Below are positions 49,158-60,990 of a DNA stretch of 64,000 bases, one piece after another. A model generated the notes under the pieces. It saw nothing but the letters and a program-made list of their open reading frames with translations. It had not been told where the DNA came from and ran no database searches. Position numbers and translations under genes: made by a program. The first letter of the stretch is position 1; each line of letters starts with the position of its first letter. Location: the NCBI GenBank assembly GCA_002749535.1, contig MZZL01000380.1:310001-374000 (forward strand), in the 5' to 3' direction. This DNA is from Apophysomyces variabilis. Taxonomy: Eukaryota > Mucoromycota > Mucoromycetes > Mucorales > Mucoraceae.

Positions 49158-52100
49158 TCAGTGTAGCTTAAACTGGTCCAAATCAAGCCGCTGACGGAAA
49201 GAACCGACGACCACCATTTCAATGTCATAAATGGATATCCCATGCGATGTAAATTCCGCCCATTCTGTCTTGTCCTTCGGATCTGATATGATGAGCAACT
49301 TCTTCTCGGAATCACCAATACCAAGGTCACATAGCTTTCTTGCATACGTTTTGTTGACGAACTAGTTTCATTGTCAGCCATAACCAAGTTTATCATTTCC
49401 CCTCATTACCTTCCCACCAGCTGTTTCTATCACCTCCTTCAGGACATTTTTGCTTGACTGTAACACACATACATCCCAGCCTTGTAACCATGTACCATGG
49501 CGCATCTTGGCTTGCTCGACACGGCTTTGCCTGGCCAATGCTAAGCTACCTGAAAGACTAAAATTGTGGCGATTCTCTGTTTCTGGATCAACCACTGCAT
49601 AAGGTGCCACATCTTGCCAGCCATCGTTCTTAATTGTATCCTTGATCCAATCCACTTGTACGATCTCAAGACCCAAATTAACAGCACAAAGAAATTTCGG
49701 TGTCCTTAAGATCCGTTCCTCAACAATAAGATGCGTTGCGTGCACAATCGACTCCGTTAACTGCGCACCTAGACGACGCAAAGCCTGCACAGCAATATCA
49801 GTTGGACCGGCCTTCAGCAAAGCAAAAATACAGAAAATAACTATTCATTACCGCTTTCTGATCACTTGCTAGTGTGGTCCCAGATGTTGCAATCTTTATA
49901 GCAGTTGCCTTTACTTTGGATGCCATCGATGGTCCGGACTGTTGCTCACCAATACTTCGTTTCACCACCCGCGATGTTGAATCATTACCATGTTTGACAG
50001 CTTGATTTATTGACGCCTCTGACTTCGATGAAGTGCTTCGGTTTGTGTAGTTATCTGCATCTAAACTGTCTTCATCAACCTTTATGCGTTTCGTCTTCAT
50101 TTCCTTTTGATAAGCGTTAAGATCGGGGACAACAACAGTTTGTAATGCATGTGTCGCGGCTACTGCAGCCTGCCGAGGCCGCTTTCTTGTCACAGATCCA
50201 GTTCCTTGCGCAGACGGTGAAACAGGATCTTTCGGGCTCCGTGCAGTTGTGGGAGGCGATGAAGATGCATCTGATTTTGGCCCCTTCTCTTTTGCTGTCA
50301 AGGGTGATGTGAGGCCGGCCTTCTTAGAGGGAACCCGTAAACTGTCGGGACAAAAAACCTTGGGAACCTGATCCGCGTTTTTCCACCATTTTTCTAGCTC
50401 GTCTGATATAAGCGGTGTTTGACCAACCAGCTGGTCTAGTATCTTTCCACCAGGGAAATAAACATAACGCTCGTCTTCTACTGATTTGCACGTCCATAGC
50501 TGAAAACACTCTTCAATCCACAAATGATTAACAACCGCAAGGTTCCAATGCCGGGCCACTCGGTACTTCGTACTGTTTTTACTGCACTATTCCGTCAACG
50601 GGCTGCCAGATACATATCAATCATCGTACCTTGAACAGATAACATGTGTTGTTTGAGATTCAGTCATATTGGCCGTGTATGTTGCACCTACAGCCGTAAT
50701 AAGCCGTCGCAGGTAATCCCGCGCGATCCCGCTATAAGAGGTTATGGTTATAACCTGAAAGCATTTGTTTACTCCATAAATATCCTTTTAATCAGGTTCA
50801 CAATGTACTTACTGCATTCTCCATACCAGGGATTCCACCCTTCGGTCTCGGATAATCCAGCAGTGTTCGTGTTGGCAACTCAAATCTTCTTCGCCACAAT
50901 GTGTTACTAACCCACCAAAGACTGGCGACCACTTTTTGGTCCTTGCATGCTTTTAAATAAATGCTTGAAGAGCGCCATTTAGTAATCACAATGTCTGTGT
51001 TTTCGTTATATTCCTCCGAAACAGTAGCGCCAGCTTTGACCAACAGTTTCTCAAGAGTAGTCTGGAATTCTTTCGATATCTCGAGATCTGAACTTAGATA
51101 AAAAGTTCGATTGCTCAGGAAACTATCCCCTTTGTTCACTTCTGGTAACAATAGCATCGTCTTTGGATACTGGTATATCATTTGACCCAAATTATCGATT
51201 GTACTCTCGTCTTTCTCTGTGCTCTGAGGATCATCAGCTGATCTTGGCCTGGCATGATCTATCGCATTCTCTTCATTACTCCGTAAGAAAGGTGGATCAG
51301 GAAATTGGAATATATCCTACGTCCAATGTTGGAATATATGTTTACTACAACCGTATCTCTATTCGTCATTACCTCTCGAACCAGGCGTCTAAACTTAAGA
51401 CAATCATCTACCCATTGCGGAAGTACTACCTTGATATTCTTCTCCTTTATGGCTTTATCGTATTTTTCCTGTAATGTCCAATAAATAATCCGATCACTAA
51501 ACTAAGCACTGGCACTTACACCTTCTGGCTTAAGACACACAAGATGTGTCACTTCTGCAGTTAGATCTTCACGATATTGTCCTCCTAACGCCAGCAGCCC
51601 GCCATAAATGGATTCTCGATCGGATTTCGGAAGCTTATTCAAGTTTCAGCATGAGAATTCCTATCTGGTCGTCTCCTACTTACCCCTGAGGTTGAAACGA
51701 CTGTGCCTGAAAAAATCTTCCGTGGATCCGGAGAATAGTACTTAGCACTACAACCGATAACCTGTTTAAATTTCATGTTGCCGATATTCAACCTCCTCTT
51801 ACTCGTGAGTAAAACCGTTTCTAACCGCAGCCTCGACCCATTGAGGCTTTTACCACGTAAAAATCGATTGGATGAGCATTGTTGCTGTTCCTTATGTCAG
51901 AGGAAGACATACCGTGACAAGTGCAATTCCGTGGTCAAACTGCGCTAATTCATTGGGTTGTAACGGACGGGTGCTGATAATATGTGTTGGATTTCGTGTA
52001 GCAGACGGCGTATCCGCATTGTCGTCGTTTTGATATTCTACTGCTGTTGCACCGTTGGCTGAAAGTAACTTTTCGATCTAGAGAGGCAGAAAAAGGTTTA

Positions 52101-52234
52101 TAATGGATTCAGACAGACGATCGTATTACATGTTCTCGTTTGAACCGACTTAATGCTCTGTCGAACACATAGAAAACGTTGCGAAAAAGGGACGTTTCAC
52201 AATTCTGAACGGCTTCCTGTTCCTTACTGGACAT
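49158..52234 (-). CDS. Multi-BRCT DNA-damage protein (Brc1/Rtt107/PTIP-like)
   Basis: The first exons 52130-52234 and 51913-52077 give an N-terminal BRCT (FRNVFYVFD, IEKLLSANGATAVEY, THIISTRPL). Further BRCT pieces follow: YYSPDPRKIFSGTVVS (about 51690-51770), a central pair (about 50800-51190, DIVITKWRSSSIYLKA), and WNLAVVNHLWIEECFQLW (about 50500-50560). A disordered Ser/Lys/Arg-rich linker (49860-50400) carries basic motifs. A C-terminal pair has LGAQLTESIVHATHLIVEE, VDWIKDTIKNDGW and FVNKTYARKLCDLG, ending at 49158. The order BRCTs, linker, BRCT pair is that of Brc1/Rtt107, nuclear scaffolds reading gamma-H2A at damaged forks. Middle splice sites are not fully settled. Confidence 0.82.
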
Positions 52235-53023
52235 GTCTAGGCAAAAAGCCAGCTAAAGTCGCGCCAACTTGGAGCAACTTACCTGCAGTCACGGATGCCT
52301 AGCAGACGTCCTTCGGGGAGCGTCCTCTAGTCTTCGCCAGCTTTTGGGCTGCGAAAAAAGAAAAAAGAATAAACACAGGCTCCTTTGTCCTTACATATAT
52401 TGTTGGTACGGATATATAGCTACAAACATGGGATCGGATCCAGACGACCGAATAGACCACAGGCACCTTGTTGCGGTTTCGAACAAAACGCGCAAGCGTC
52501 TGCGGGCAATGGATCTTTTATCCAGATTGAATGTCATAAAAATGCACTGTGGCTGTCGTTCGTATTCTATCACTATGGGACAAGAAGAAATGACCGCATT
52601 ATCTTTTTCGCAAAGCATGGAACATCCACATCATTGATTATCTCATAATCTGAGTTGTGCATCTTTGCATCAATCATTAGGCTTATAAAGTTAGGTCGTG
52701 TTTTATTAGCTGGCTTAACGCTGCGCTAGGGAAAGATCGATGTTATTTATTGAGCTCCCTGACTTCTTCTATTTCCCACTATGTGCCTCGTATGTCGAGC
52801 ATTAACGATATAACAAAGGGACCTCATATATGAAAAGTAAGAAAGCATCCCGGTTATATCCACGGTTTCTCTCGGAATATCAATGATACATTCATAATGG
52901 AATCGGTGAAAGGGGGGTTGTAAATAACAGGACATGATGTCCTTCATATCAGAAGTCTAATCCACTCGAAAGCAAGTCTACAATTACAAGAAACAAGAAA
53001 GCGCAAAAAGTGTAAGTTGCTGG
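52235..53023. other. Intergenic; weak plus-strand frame
   Basis: An ATG frame at 52428-52634 (starting MGSDPDDRIDHRHL) is possible but unsupported. Otherwise nothing is seen. Confidence 0.4.
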
Positions 53024-53402
53024 TTATGGAGATTCTCCTGTCTTTTCAGTGCCCTTTTCAAGGTCGCCGAATCCAAGATTTTTCATATCATCCTTGCCCA
53101 TTAGACCCCTAAGATTCAATTTTCAGCTACAGCACTATATCATGTATAAAGAAACAGCATACTTGTCCATTCGGCATTGTAGGTAACTTCTGGAAAATTC
53201 ACGACAAGCACCATTGTTGTTCTTATTTGCTCGAAGACATTTCATGTATTCCTTCATGTAGGCCGTGCATTCTCCTAATCAAATATCAGACAAATTGAGA
53301 TATGTATCCTGTTACAGTACCGAAGTGATCGACAGGGAAACTTCCATAAAGAGGTGGACTTCCTTGGAATGATTCCACGTTCGATGTTCTACCGAAAGCC
53401 AT
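53024..53402 (-). CDS. COX19: COX19-like twin CX9C protein
   Basis: The exons are 53321-53402, 53163-53274 and 53024-53108, giving 92 residues. It starts MAFGRTSNVESFQGSPPLYGSFP, where GSFPVDH is the family N-terminal block. The twin CX9C motif is exact: C-TAYMKEYMK-C and C-REFSRSYLQ-C. RMDKGLMGKDDMKNLGFGD follows, as in Cox19 proteins. It acts in the mitochondrial intermembrane space and cytosol in copper delivery and cytochrome oxidase assembly, and would be imported by the Mia40 relay. The introns are 46 and 54 nt. Confidence 0.94.
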
Positions 53403-54952
53403 GAAGTTGCTAGTGTTCTCGAACACCGAGAAAATGTAAGTCACCAGACCGCGGAGATGGACAAGGGCTGATTGCTGGGTTCCGACAGGCAAGGCTGAAT
53501 CGTACGTTATGAGGAGAGTCATCCTACTTTAAACTAATCCTGCGTTTTACCTCTCTAGCTTTCCTCTGTGCTAGTATGGCACATTGAAAAAAGATAAGTT
53601 ACAAACATTATCCGCGCTATCCACTTTTCATTCTTCTAGCGCAAACTCGCAACAACACACAAGAGTTCAGCTGCAAGGAAGGCTAGGTTAGGTTGCAAAA
53701 CAATGTGCAGCTGAGACATAACATTTGTCTAGCTAACAACATTTGCTGCAATGATATCATTGGTACATAGGTATTGTGCTGCTGGGGCCATAATTTTTGA
53801 CATCTCAAGACAATTTAACTCTGTAAAAGCAATACGCTTGGTCATAGAAATATCCTATTTACGAGAAGATGACTAAAGGATTCTTGTGCGTTCTTGCACC
53901 TCCAAAAGGATCTGTCTGATCCTCGTGGGCATTTTGAAGCAATGCAACTGTCATGTGCAGCAAAACAATCAGAAATGAAAAGGATATTACCAGTCAAAAC
54001 CATTCGCAGGCTTATGTGGTTGCTGTTGGATATTTTACCAGTACAATATCTGAAGGAAAATAGCCATGAAAATGTTATTCATCAGAATTATATATCTGAT
54101 CCTGTAGGCTATATTGACACACAGTATTTGCGATATGCCTTCTTTTTCTTAGGAGCCATGCTATCGTTGAAGTGATCTCAGTCTTACTCCTGTTGAGAAG
54201 ACATATTAACGGTAGTCGTATTAGCTACGTATTAAAACATTTATCGACGGCTCTGGTGTCTTGCTACTGTAGTTATATCGATTTGCAAGTGATGGAAGAT
54301 AAGAGGAACAGAAAGGCAACTACAGTAACGCTAGTAATCCACAAAGATAAATTATTTAACCTTTTGACACTTGACAGGGATATGCGAGGGCAATCAAGCT
54401 TAAATTAGATACAACCATTTTCTGAGCAAGTTTGGTTTTCAAAACAAGCACACAAAGAAAACAAGAAAAACGCCCAAAATCATAAAAAGAATCGGATACT
54501 CGTATCAGTTGTTTCCAAGCCATTTTTAATTCAGCGTTGGACACTTGGTAGGGAATATTCTTAATAGTTGTGCTTGGTATTACTAGGCTATCTGTTAAAC
54601 ACAGTTCATAAAAGCATTAGCATCGGTGTTTGATTTTGATCCATTACGAGATCTTTCTCAGGAACAGTGAGAAGCTTTCAGTTAAGCTGAGTCAAAACGA
54701 GGAACGAGACAAAAAGATCCATAGTGGGCGTTCACCGAAACGGAAAACTTCAAATAGATGCTGTAACGATACCAAAACGGCAGCACGTAAATACACTAGT
54801 TGTGTGCATCCGTACGGATACAAACTACTAAAATGTACATCGCACCGGAACAGATTCCCTCGTCCTGAGGCGCTGTGTGACCAAACAGTTTGTGTATGCG
54901 TCTGACGCCCAAAGGCAACTGCAGGCTGTCACATCGGAATCCCCGAGATGGC
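53403..54952. other. Intergenic, no gene supported
   Basis: A plus-strand frame at 53894-54175 (starting on TTG) and one at 54172-54408 have no motif and do not join. The right end holds the promoter of the next gene. Confidence 0.5.
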
Positions 54953-54965
54953 TATATATATAAGG
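54953..54965 (+). promoter_or_regulatory. TATA box of the PLD-like gene
   Basis: TATATATATAAGG, about 65 bp before the ATG at 55027. Confidence 0.6.
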
Positions 54966-55026
54966 GCTCTTTACAGAACTGGACGTGTTCCGACCACTTT
55001 ATCTTTTATATTTTTGTTTTAAAAGA

Positions 55027-56446
55027 ATGGCAGAACTCCCTTGGGACGAGGAGACAAAGCTTACTTTATCTGAACTTTTAACCCAGGTAAAAATGCAATT
55101 GGCATTAAATGAACTGCATCGAGCTTGTGCTTAACGTCCTTAGTCTATGAGTTCGGCAGGGATAATTGTCTCTGATGACGAACTTTCGCACCGGGCTTCA
55201 TCCCATTTCAACCTACTCTTAAAAAAGCAAAGGGGACCGCCTAAACAAGCATTGGCTGTTATGAACAAAATGTTCGCAGCTGCAAGCGAAGTCATAGAAT
55301 CTGAAACGGATAAACAAGTTTTGACTTGGTTAAAGAGCTGTATTTCTTGTTTTATTGGTACATCCATAGGTGTACCTGCATTTCTTCCAGAAAACCAACC
55401 AAAGGAACCAGCAGAAGAAGAGGAGGAGGCAGAACCACAAAAGCATCATCATGCCTCTTGGGCGGATGTGGTTGCTCACCATGCTGAGAAAGAATCGGAT
55501 GAACGGCAAACACAGAACAATTCAGGTTTCCCCGCTCTTGGTGCTCCAGACTCTCCTAGGCCATCCAAATACCATGAGGATGAAGTGGATTACGCTATTC
55601 ACGTTGAGCGATCCAGGTTACGAAAACTAACCCTCGAATACAATTACGAAGAAGAGCACGAAGAGCACCAAGAAGAAGAAGATGGTTTCCGATCAGTTCA
55701 TCATGAGAATCATCGCCGATGTATTATGCACAGACGAAAACATGGTCGATACAACGTTAACCCAGTGGACTTTGAGCCAACGGTTCAGGAGGAGTTGCCG
55801 TCCGGTATCTATTGCATGCCGATCTTCTTCCCTTCGGAAGATAGCTATTTGGTACAGTGACGATGAACTGTTTTCTAGATGCCCACTGACAATAGTAAAC
55901 CTTCGATGCTAGACGTTTATTTCTGCTTTGGCATCAGCAGAGGAATCGCTACTTGTGTGCGTGTTTTCTTTGACGGATGATAATACAGCTGATGTATTGA
56001 TCGATGCAAAAGACCGTGGTTTAGATGTCAGGATTATTACGGATAATGACCAAATGGACGCTAAGAAGGGAGCTGATACTCAATTTTTGCATGACCGTTT
56101 TGGAATCCCTTACAAGATGGACAATAGGTAGGATCTTCAAGAGGAGCACTTAGAACATGGACATAACGCTTGGAATAGCGATCAATTTATGCACAACAAA
56201 TTCGCTGTAATTGATCGAAAGGTTGTCCTGACTGGAAGCTTCAACTGGTCTATTGGGTATGTATCCTTTCCAATCGCTCTCGGCTCAAAACTAATGTTTT
56301 CTTTTCCTACTGTTGTTGTATCAACTGTTGTTATGGTTGCTTATAGTGCTAGATTTAAGAATCGTGAAAACGTTGTAATTACAAATATTCCTTCCGTAGT
56401 CGAGGCGTATCATTCTGAATTCGAACGTCTATGGAAGACTTTCTAA
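55027..56446 (+). CDS. Zucchini/mitoPLD-like single-HKD protein with long N-terminal extension
   Basis: The exons are 55027-55086, 55144-55851, 55913-56127, 56179-56256 and 56347-56446, giving 386 residues. Residues from about 240 match the PLD6/Zucchini type: PIFFPSEDSYL, ASAEESLLVCVFSLTDD, RIITDNDQ, the catalytic HxKxxxxD motif in MHNKFAVID, LTGSFNWS, and VEAYHSEFERLW. Known members are mitochondrial-surface nucleases (piRNA biogenesis) or cardiolipin hydrolases, working as dimers with one HKD each. The first 235 residues are not part of that family. They have a helical region with QALAVMNKMFAAASEVIESE and a short hydrophobic CISCFIGTSIGV, followed by an acidic/His-rich linker. The mitochondrial location is inferred. 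Confidence 0.87.
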
Positions 56447-56556
56447 ATACATGGGCGGGCACCGGCAAAACGGCATTTGGTGATTGCTTTCTTTTTATGG
56501 GCTCGGCTTTTTGTTGCATCGGGGGTGTAACCATTGCCAAGTTTCGGCTTTTTCTT

Positions 56557-57393
56557 TTAAGATTTATCATTCATGGGAAGAGTTGCGCCCCGACACGCCA
56601 AACGATCCGCCATCTCGTTGCCATGGATGCCTTTATGTCCTGGAACATATACTATACTTGTGATGCCATGTCCGCGGCGTTCAAGAAGATCTAACAACTT
56701 CTCAAATAAATCTCGATTCTGGACTTCTTTGCCTGTGCTGCTTTTCCAATTGTTTTTCTTCCATGTCCGACTCCAATCATATATTGCTTTGATCACATAC
56801 TGGGAATCAGTTCTGATCTCTAGTTGTCGTGGATCGTGCAATGTCTGTTCTAAGGCACGAATCACGGCTGAAGCCTCTGCACGCTGATTTGTCTGCTTTC
56901 CTACTAGACGCTCGCTCACATTATTGGGATGATCATCTGCCCAATAGACACCAAAGCCAGCTTTTGATCCTTTACTGCCGTTATTTGAAGACGCTCCATC
57001 AGTATAGAGAATCAACTCCGGAGGAGGCTTGTCATGGCTTGCATTGATGACAGAGGAATGCACTGCCGTTTGCAACCTTTTTACTTTTTTTACAGATTCG
57101 ATCGTAGAGTCATCCTCAAGCCCAAACTCTTTGTCCTTTAAAAAATCCAAGACCAATGCCGTATCTATCTCGTAATGGTCAGCATGTCTTTTTCGTCCTG
57201 CGCTCGATTGTGATGACTGGGTGGTTGTCTCTGATTTGGGAAAGCTGAATTCATGGGCTTCATCATAAGTCGGGAATTTCTTATATTTTGCGCCAGGGAA
57301 TCCTTCTACCAAAGACTTGCATTTCTCCCAAGTGTCAAAGACGCCACGAGATCTTCCGACACGGACGCCATAATAACAACGCTTTGTTGACAT
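56557..57393 (-). CDS. RNH1: Ribonuclease H1
   Basis: The protein is 278 residues and intronless. The N-terminal hybrid-binding domain (caulimovirus viroplasmin fold, residues 3-50) has CYYGVRVGRSRGVFDTWEKC and FPGAKYKKFPTYDEA. A linker of about 80 residues follows. The catalytic domain shows TDGASSNNG, QRAEASAVIRAL, RTDSQYVI, VPGHKGIHGNEMAD and the last Asp of the DEDD set. It cleaves the RNA strand of RNA-DNA hybrids in the nucleus and possibly mitochondria. It is convergent with the PLD-like gene, 110 bp apart. The frame is open for another 20 codons upstream but starts with TTG, so the ATG at 57393 is chosen. Confidence 0.95.
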   Translation of the reverse strand: MSTKRCYYGVRVGRSRGVFDTWEKCKSLVEGFPGAKYKKFPTYDEAHEFSFPKSETTTQSSQSSAGRKRHADHYEIDTALVLDFLKDKEFGLEDDSTIESVKKVKRLQTAVHSSVINASHDKPPPELILYTDGASSNNGSKGSKAGFGVYWADDHPNNVSERLVGKQTNQRAEASAVIRALEQTLHDPRQLEIRTDSQYVIKAIYDWSRTWKKNNWKSSTGKEVQNRDLFEKLLDLLERRGHGITSIVYVPGHKGIHGNEMADRLACRGATLPMNDKS

Positions 57394-57839
57394 GTTGGGG
57401 AGAATCCTTTGAAAAGTGCGCGTGAACAGTTTGCCGTTATGAAAATGAAGCAAAGATACGAGGAGGGGATGTCTGATCTATCCCAAGTCACAATTTGCGG
57501 TGCTGGTTCAAAGACGCGGAGAGGTCCAGCAGCTTCAACATTACTTTAGCTGCCTTATGCTGTGTCAAGCGCAGCATAAGCTATCATTTTCCCTATGGTA
57601 AACTTACCTTTTCTACTGCACAAGCGTGATTAGATAAGGTGGAGAGACCACTTTTCCCTTTCTAAGCTACCGTATTTGGTAATATAGAAAAACCCATAAC
57701 ATTTTCTGTGTTTGTCAGGAACGATCTTATCGTATGAACACAAGTGACTTTCCATTTTAGACAATGCGTGAGAAACCTTTGAAGACAATAAAAAAGTTGC
57801 GCTTATCACTGTATATCCGGTCTTCTTAGAGTGTTTCAT

Positions 57840-59410
57840 ATGTCAAAGATACCTACTAAAGCTCATTGCCTTAAGGTCAAGCAATTGCTCAGACCAACCC
57901 CAGGGAAGCATGAGTTCATCTACCATCGAGGACGTATGCAAGAATTTCGCGATGACACCGACGTCGAATTAAGTTTTCGTCAGGAAAGTTGTTTCTTTTA
58001 TCTTACAGGTAAGGATATGGAACTTCGCTACATGTCAGGGATATTAAGGACAACGAAAGGTGTAAACGAGCCTGGATTCCATGTATTGATAGACCTGTTG
58101 AAGGAACAGGTTTATCTCGTCTTACCAACAGTGGCAATAGATAAAATACCGTACAAAGGATCTCCTGAGACTCCAGCAGAATTGCTGAAAAAATACGATG
58201 TGGATCATATTGTGAGCGAAGAAGGATTGGCTTGTATCCTCGATGCAGCCAATCCTGACCTGATTTATGTCTTGGACACGGCCAACGTTTCAGCCCTTTT
58301 AGCCGCCGGCATCTCCTCTAAACAGCTCGATAACACGCTTTTGCGAGGCGCAATGAATGAGGCCAGATTGATCAAATTTCCGTGGGAAATCGAACTTATC
58401 CGCTACGCTACCCATGTCTCATCACATGCACATATCGCTCTTATGAAAAACACGAGACCTGGTCTGACGGAAGCCAATCTTGAAGCACGTTTTCGATGGG
58501 TCTGCGCAGACAATGGTTGTCCACAGCAAAGCTATCTACCTATTGTTGCCTCTGGTCCCCGTGCCGCAACTTTGCATTACACGAAGAATGATAAAGCTTT
58601 ACCTGAAGATACACACGCACTTGTATTAATTGATGCAGCTGCGGAAAGAAGCTGCTATGGAAGCGACGTTACCCGTACTTTTCCCGTTTCGGGTAGATTT
58701 TCTCATGAAGCGAAAACCATCTATGAAATTGTTCTTAAGGCACAAAAGGTCGGTATCTTTCTCGCTTATGGTATTGGCTGATGAGATTTTGCTTAGACTA
58801 TCTTGTCCCAACTCAAACCGGGCGTTCTATGGTCCGATATGCATAAATTAGTTGTTCGAATTCTATGTCAGGAGCTTGTTCGTATTGGTATTCTCGTGGG
58901 TCCGGAAGAAGAACTGTTGCGCTTACACATACCAGCCGCGTTTTATTTTCATGGTGAAGAAGTCGGGGTTTAGCGACGTAATCGAATCTGACATGTAATG
59001 GTATTCGCAGGCACAGGTCATTCTGTTGGTTTGGATGTTCACGATGTCGGGGGGTAAGAGTAAGTTCACCACTGCTATGAAACTAACAGACCACTGTAAG
59101 GCGGTCAATTGGCATCCTGAAATTGGATTACGCGTCTTTCAAATCTCAGGCGCTATTCAATAGACCTCTGGAAGCAAACATGGTGGTTACAGTTGAGCCT
59201 GGGCTTTACTTTAACGATTCAGTTCTCGATCTATGGTTGAAACATCCAGGCTGTAAGAAGTACTTCAATATCCAGGTTCTCGAGAAGTACAGGCCGGTTG
59301 GTGGTGTCCGAATCGAGGACACCGTGGTAATTACCTCTGATGGAATCGATAACTTGACTATTGTTCCTAAAGAAGTGGAGGTCATCGAGAAAATGATGGA
59401 TTCTCGTTGA
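57840..59410 (+). CDS. Prolidase-type peptidase (M24B, Xaa-Pro)
   Basis: The exons are 57840-58748, 58797-58953, 59011-59053 and 59101-59410, giving 472 residues. The N-terminal creatinase-like domain has YHRGRMQEFRDDTDVELSFRQES and FFYLTG. The pita-bread domain has all five metal ligands: Asp in LIDAAAE, Asp in GSDVTRTFPVSG, His in GTGHSVGLDVHDVGG, Glu in TVEPGLYF, and Glu in GVRIEDTVV. These fit Xaa-Pro dipeptidase (PEPD) and the related eukaryotic Xaa-Pro aminopeptidase 3 type. It releases proline-containing dipeptides in the cytosol. The earlier in-frame GTG at 57831 is not used. Confidence 0.92.
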
Positions 59411-59534
59411 ACTGCAAGGTCCGCCAAAGAAACATCTTCGCAGTTCGCTTTCTAAAAGTGGCAATGTGGCTTGATAAGTTGTAAGAATTAAATCCCCCCC
59501 TTGCACTTTTTGTGCTCGCGCCTTAGAAAACGCC

Positions 59535-60523
59535 ATGACTACATTAGCACAACGATTATTGAGAGGATTAAGAGCATGTCCATGTCCCATAATGTTTCCA
59601 AAAGTAGCGGTGAATGCACAGGCATCTTCATTGCGGGCATTAGCAATGCGTCCGGGAGCACCGGCTGTAAGACTTGAACATCTCGGGGTGCGCTGGTATG
59701 CCAAAAAAAGCAAACAGAAAAAAGGTGCTGCAGTAGAAGAGGATGACACGGTATCGGTAGCCAAGCAGTTTGACTCTACAAAGTTGGACGAACGCATGAT
59801 TAGTTGCATTAATTCACTGAAAGAGCATCTGGCTTCGATGCGAGTCGGACGCGCTAACCCTGGTAAGATCAATAAACTCATGGCTCAAATACGAGAATAT
59901 CTGAACTTTATGTGGATAAACAGCTTTACTGGATACTGTTCGCGTTCGAATTGACAATTCTAACTATTCCCTGCGAGATTTGGCTCAAGTGACTATTCGG
60001 GATCCCCAAACCTTGCTAGTGACAGTCCACGATTCGGATGTACGTTCTTCAATTAGCTTTACTTGAAACTGACTAGTACTAGTTGCTTTCCTCTGTTGAC
60101 AAAGGTATTCGGGAAGCAGGTCTCAATCTAAATCCTGTGATTGACAATAAGATCATTCGTGTACCAATTCCTAAGTAAGTAGATCGGTATCAATCGAACG
60201 TTCTATTAACCTATATTTGTATTATTAGGCCTACTAAAGAATCCCGCGAAAAGATGGCAAAACTAGCACAGACCAATGGAGAGCAGGCGAAAGGAAAGAT
60301 TCGATTGCTTCGACAGGATGGAATGAAGCAGTTGAAGCTTGACGCAAAACAACAATCTGCTGATGAAACAAAGAAACTGGAAAAGATGGTAAGGATGGGG
60401 AGCTGTTTTTCATTTATCCATTGATAATTTATATATCATACTTAGGTCCAGACTATGACGGATAAGTACAATAAGACAATAGACGAATTGATTAAGTCAA
60501 AGATCAAAGAAATTCAATCATAA
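59535..60523 (+). CDS. RRF1: Mitochondrial ribosome recycling factor
   Basis: The exons are 59535-59862, 59924-60039, 60083-60174, 60229-60388 and 60446-60523, giving 257 residues. A basic N-terminus with Arg, Ala and Leu but few acids is a m itochondrial presequence. RRF motifs follow: LASMRVGRANP, then TVRVRIDNSNYSLRDLAQV, REAGLNLNPVIDNKIIRVPIP, PTKESREKMAKLAQ, and the long helical C-terminus with RLLRQDGMKQLK and DELIKSKIKEIQ. It splits post-termination mitoribosomes together with EF-G2mt. It starts only 124 bp after the prolidase stop, in tandem. Confidence 0.94.
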
Positions 60524-60990
60524 AATACATTACTCAATTGGCCTAATTTTTAAAGCTCCATCAGATCAGCACGCGAGTGCATCCATATATAACATGATTG
60601 AGTGTTTACCTCGAATTACCTAAAAGGTTACATAAACATTGATCGTAACAATGTCTAGATACGCAGATCAAGAACCGTTGTGCTACAGTTTCGATTAGCC
60701 TGTCGGAAAACATTAATTGTCGATACATGCTTTTCATAGCAGTTGTATATTGAACGTGTAGGCGTAACGTTGCCAACCGCTAACAAGAGGTAAGGCATAA
60801 CTTTTGAGAGTGCCAAAAACCATAGACAGTTCTGGTTCTGCATTCTAAAGTCGGCAGCACTAGAATGCAAGCCACTCATCCACATCACTTACAGTGTGCA
60901 ACAATCGGTTGCGTGACTATCAAATGTTAAAGTTGGCAGAAGTCCCCTTTTTCTTTTTGAACACAAAGGATTGTCAATCCCTGGATAGAA
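60524..60990. other. Intergenic
   Basis: Between RRF1 and the methylthiotransferase gene. No motif was seen. Confidence 0.5.

Noticed and set aside
52428..52634. Plus-strand frame upstream of the BRCT gene
   Set aside because: It starts with ATG but has no recognisable content, and the two overlapping frames are equally open.
57394..57453. Upstream in-frame extension of RNase H1 that would give a mitochondrial presequence
   Set aside because: The extension begins with TTG, and an in-frame stop lies further upstream without any ATG, so the first ATG at 57393 was used.
59231..59881. 216-codon minus-strand frame over the prolidase 3' end and RRF1 5' end
   Set aside because: It is the complement of two confident genes, with no motif of its own.
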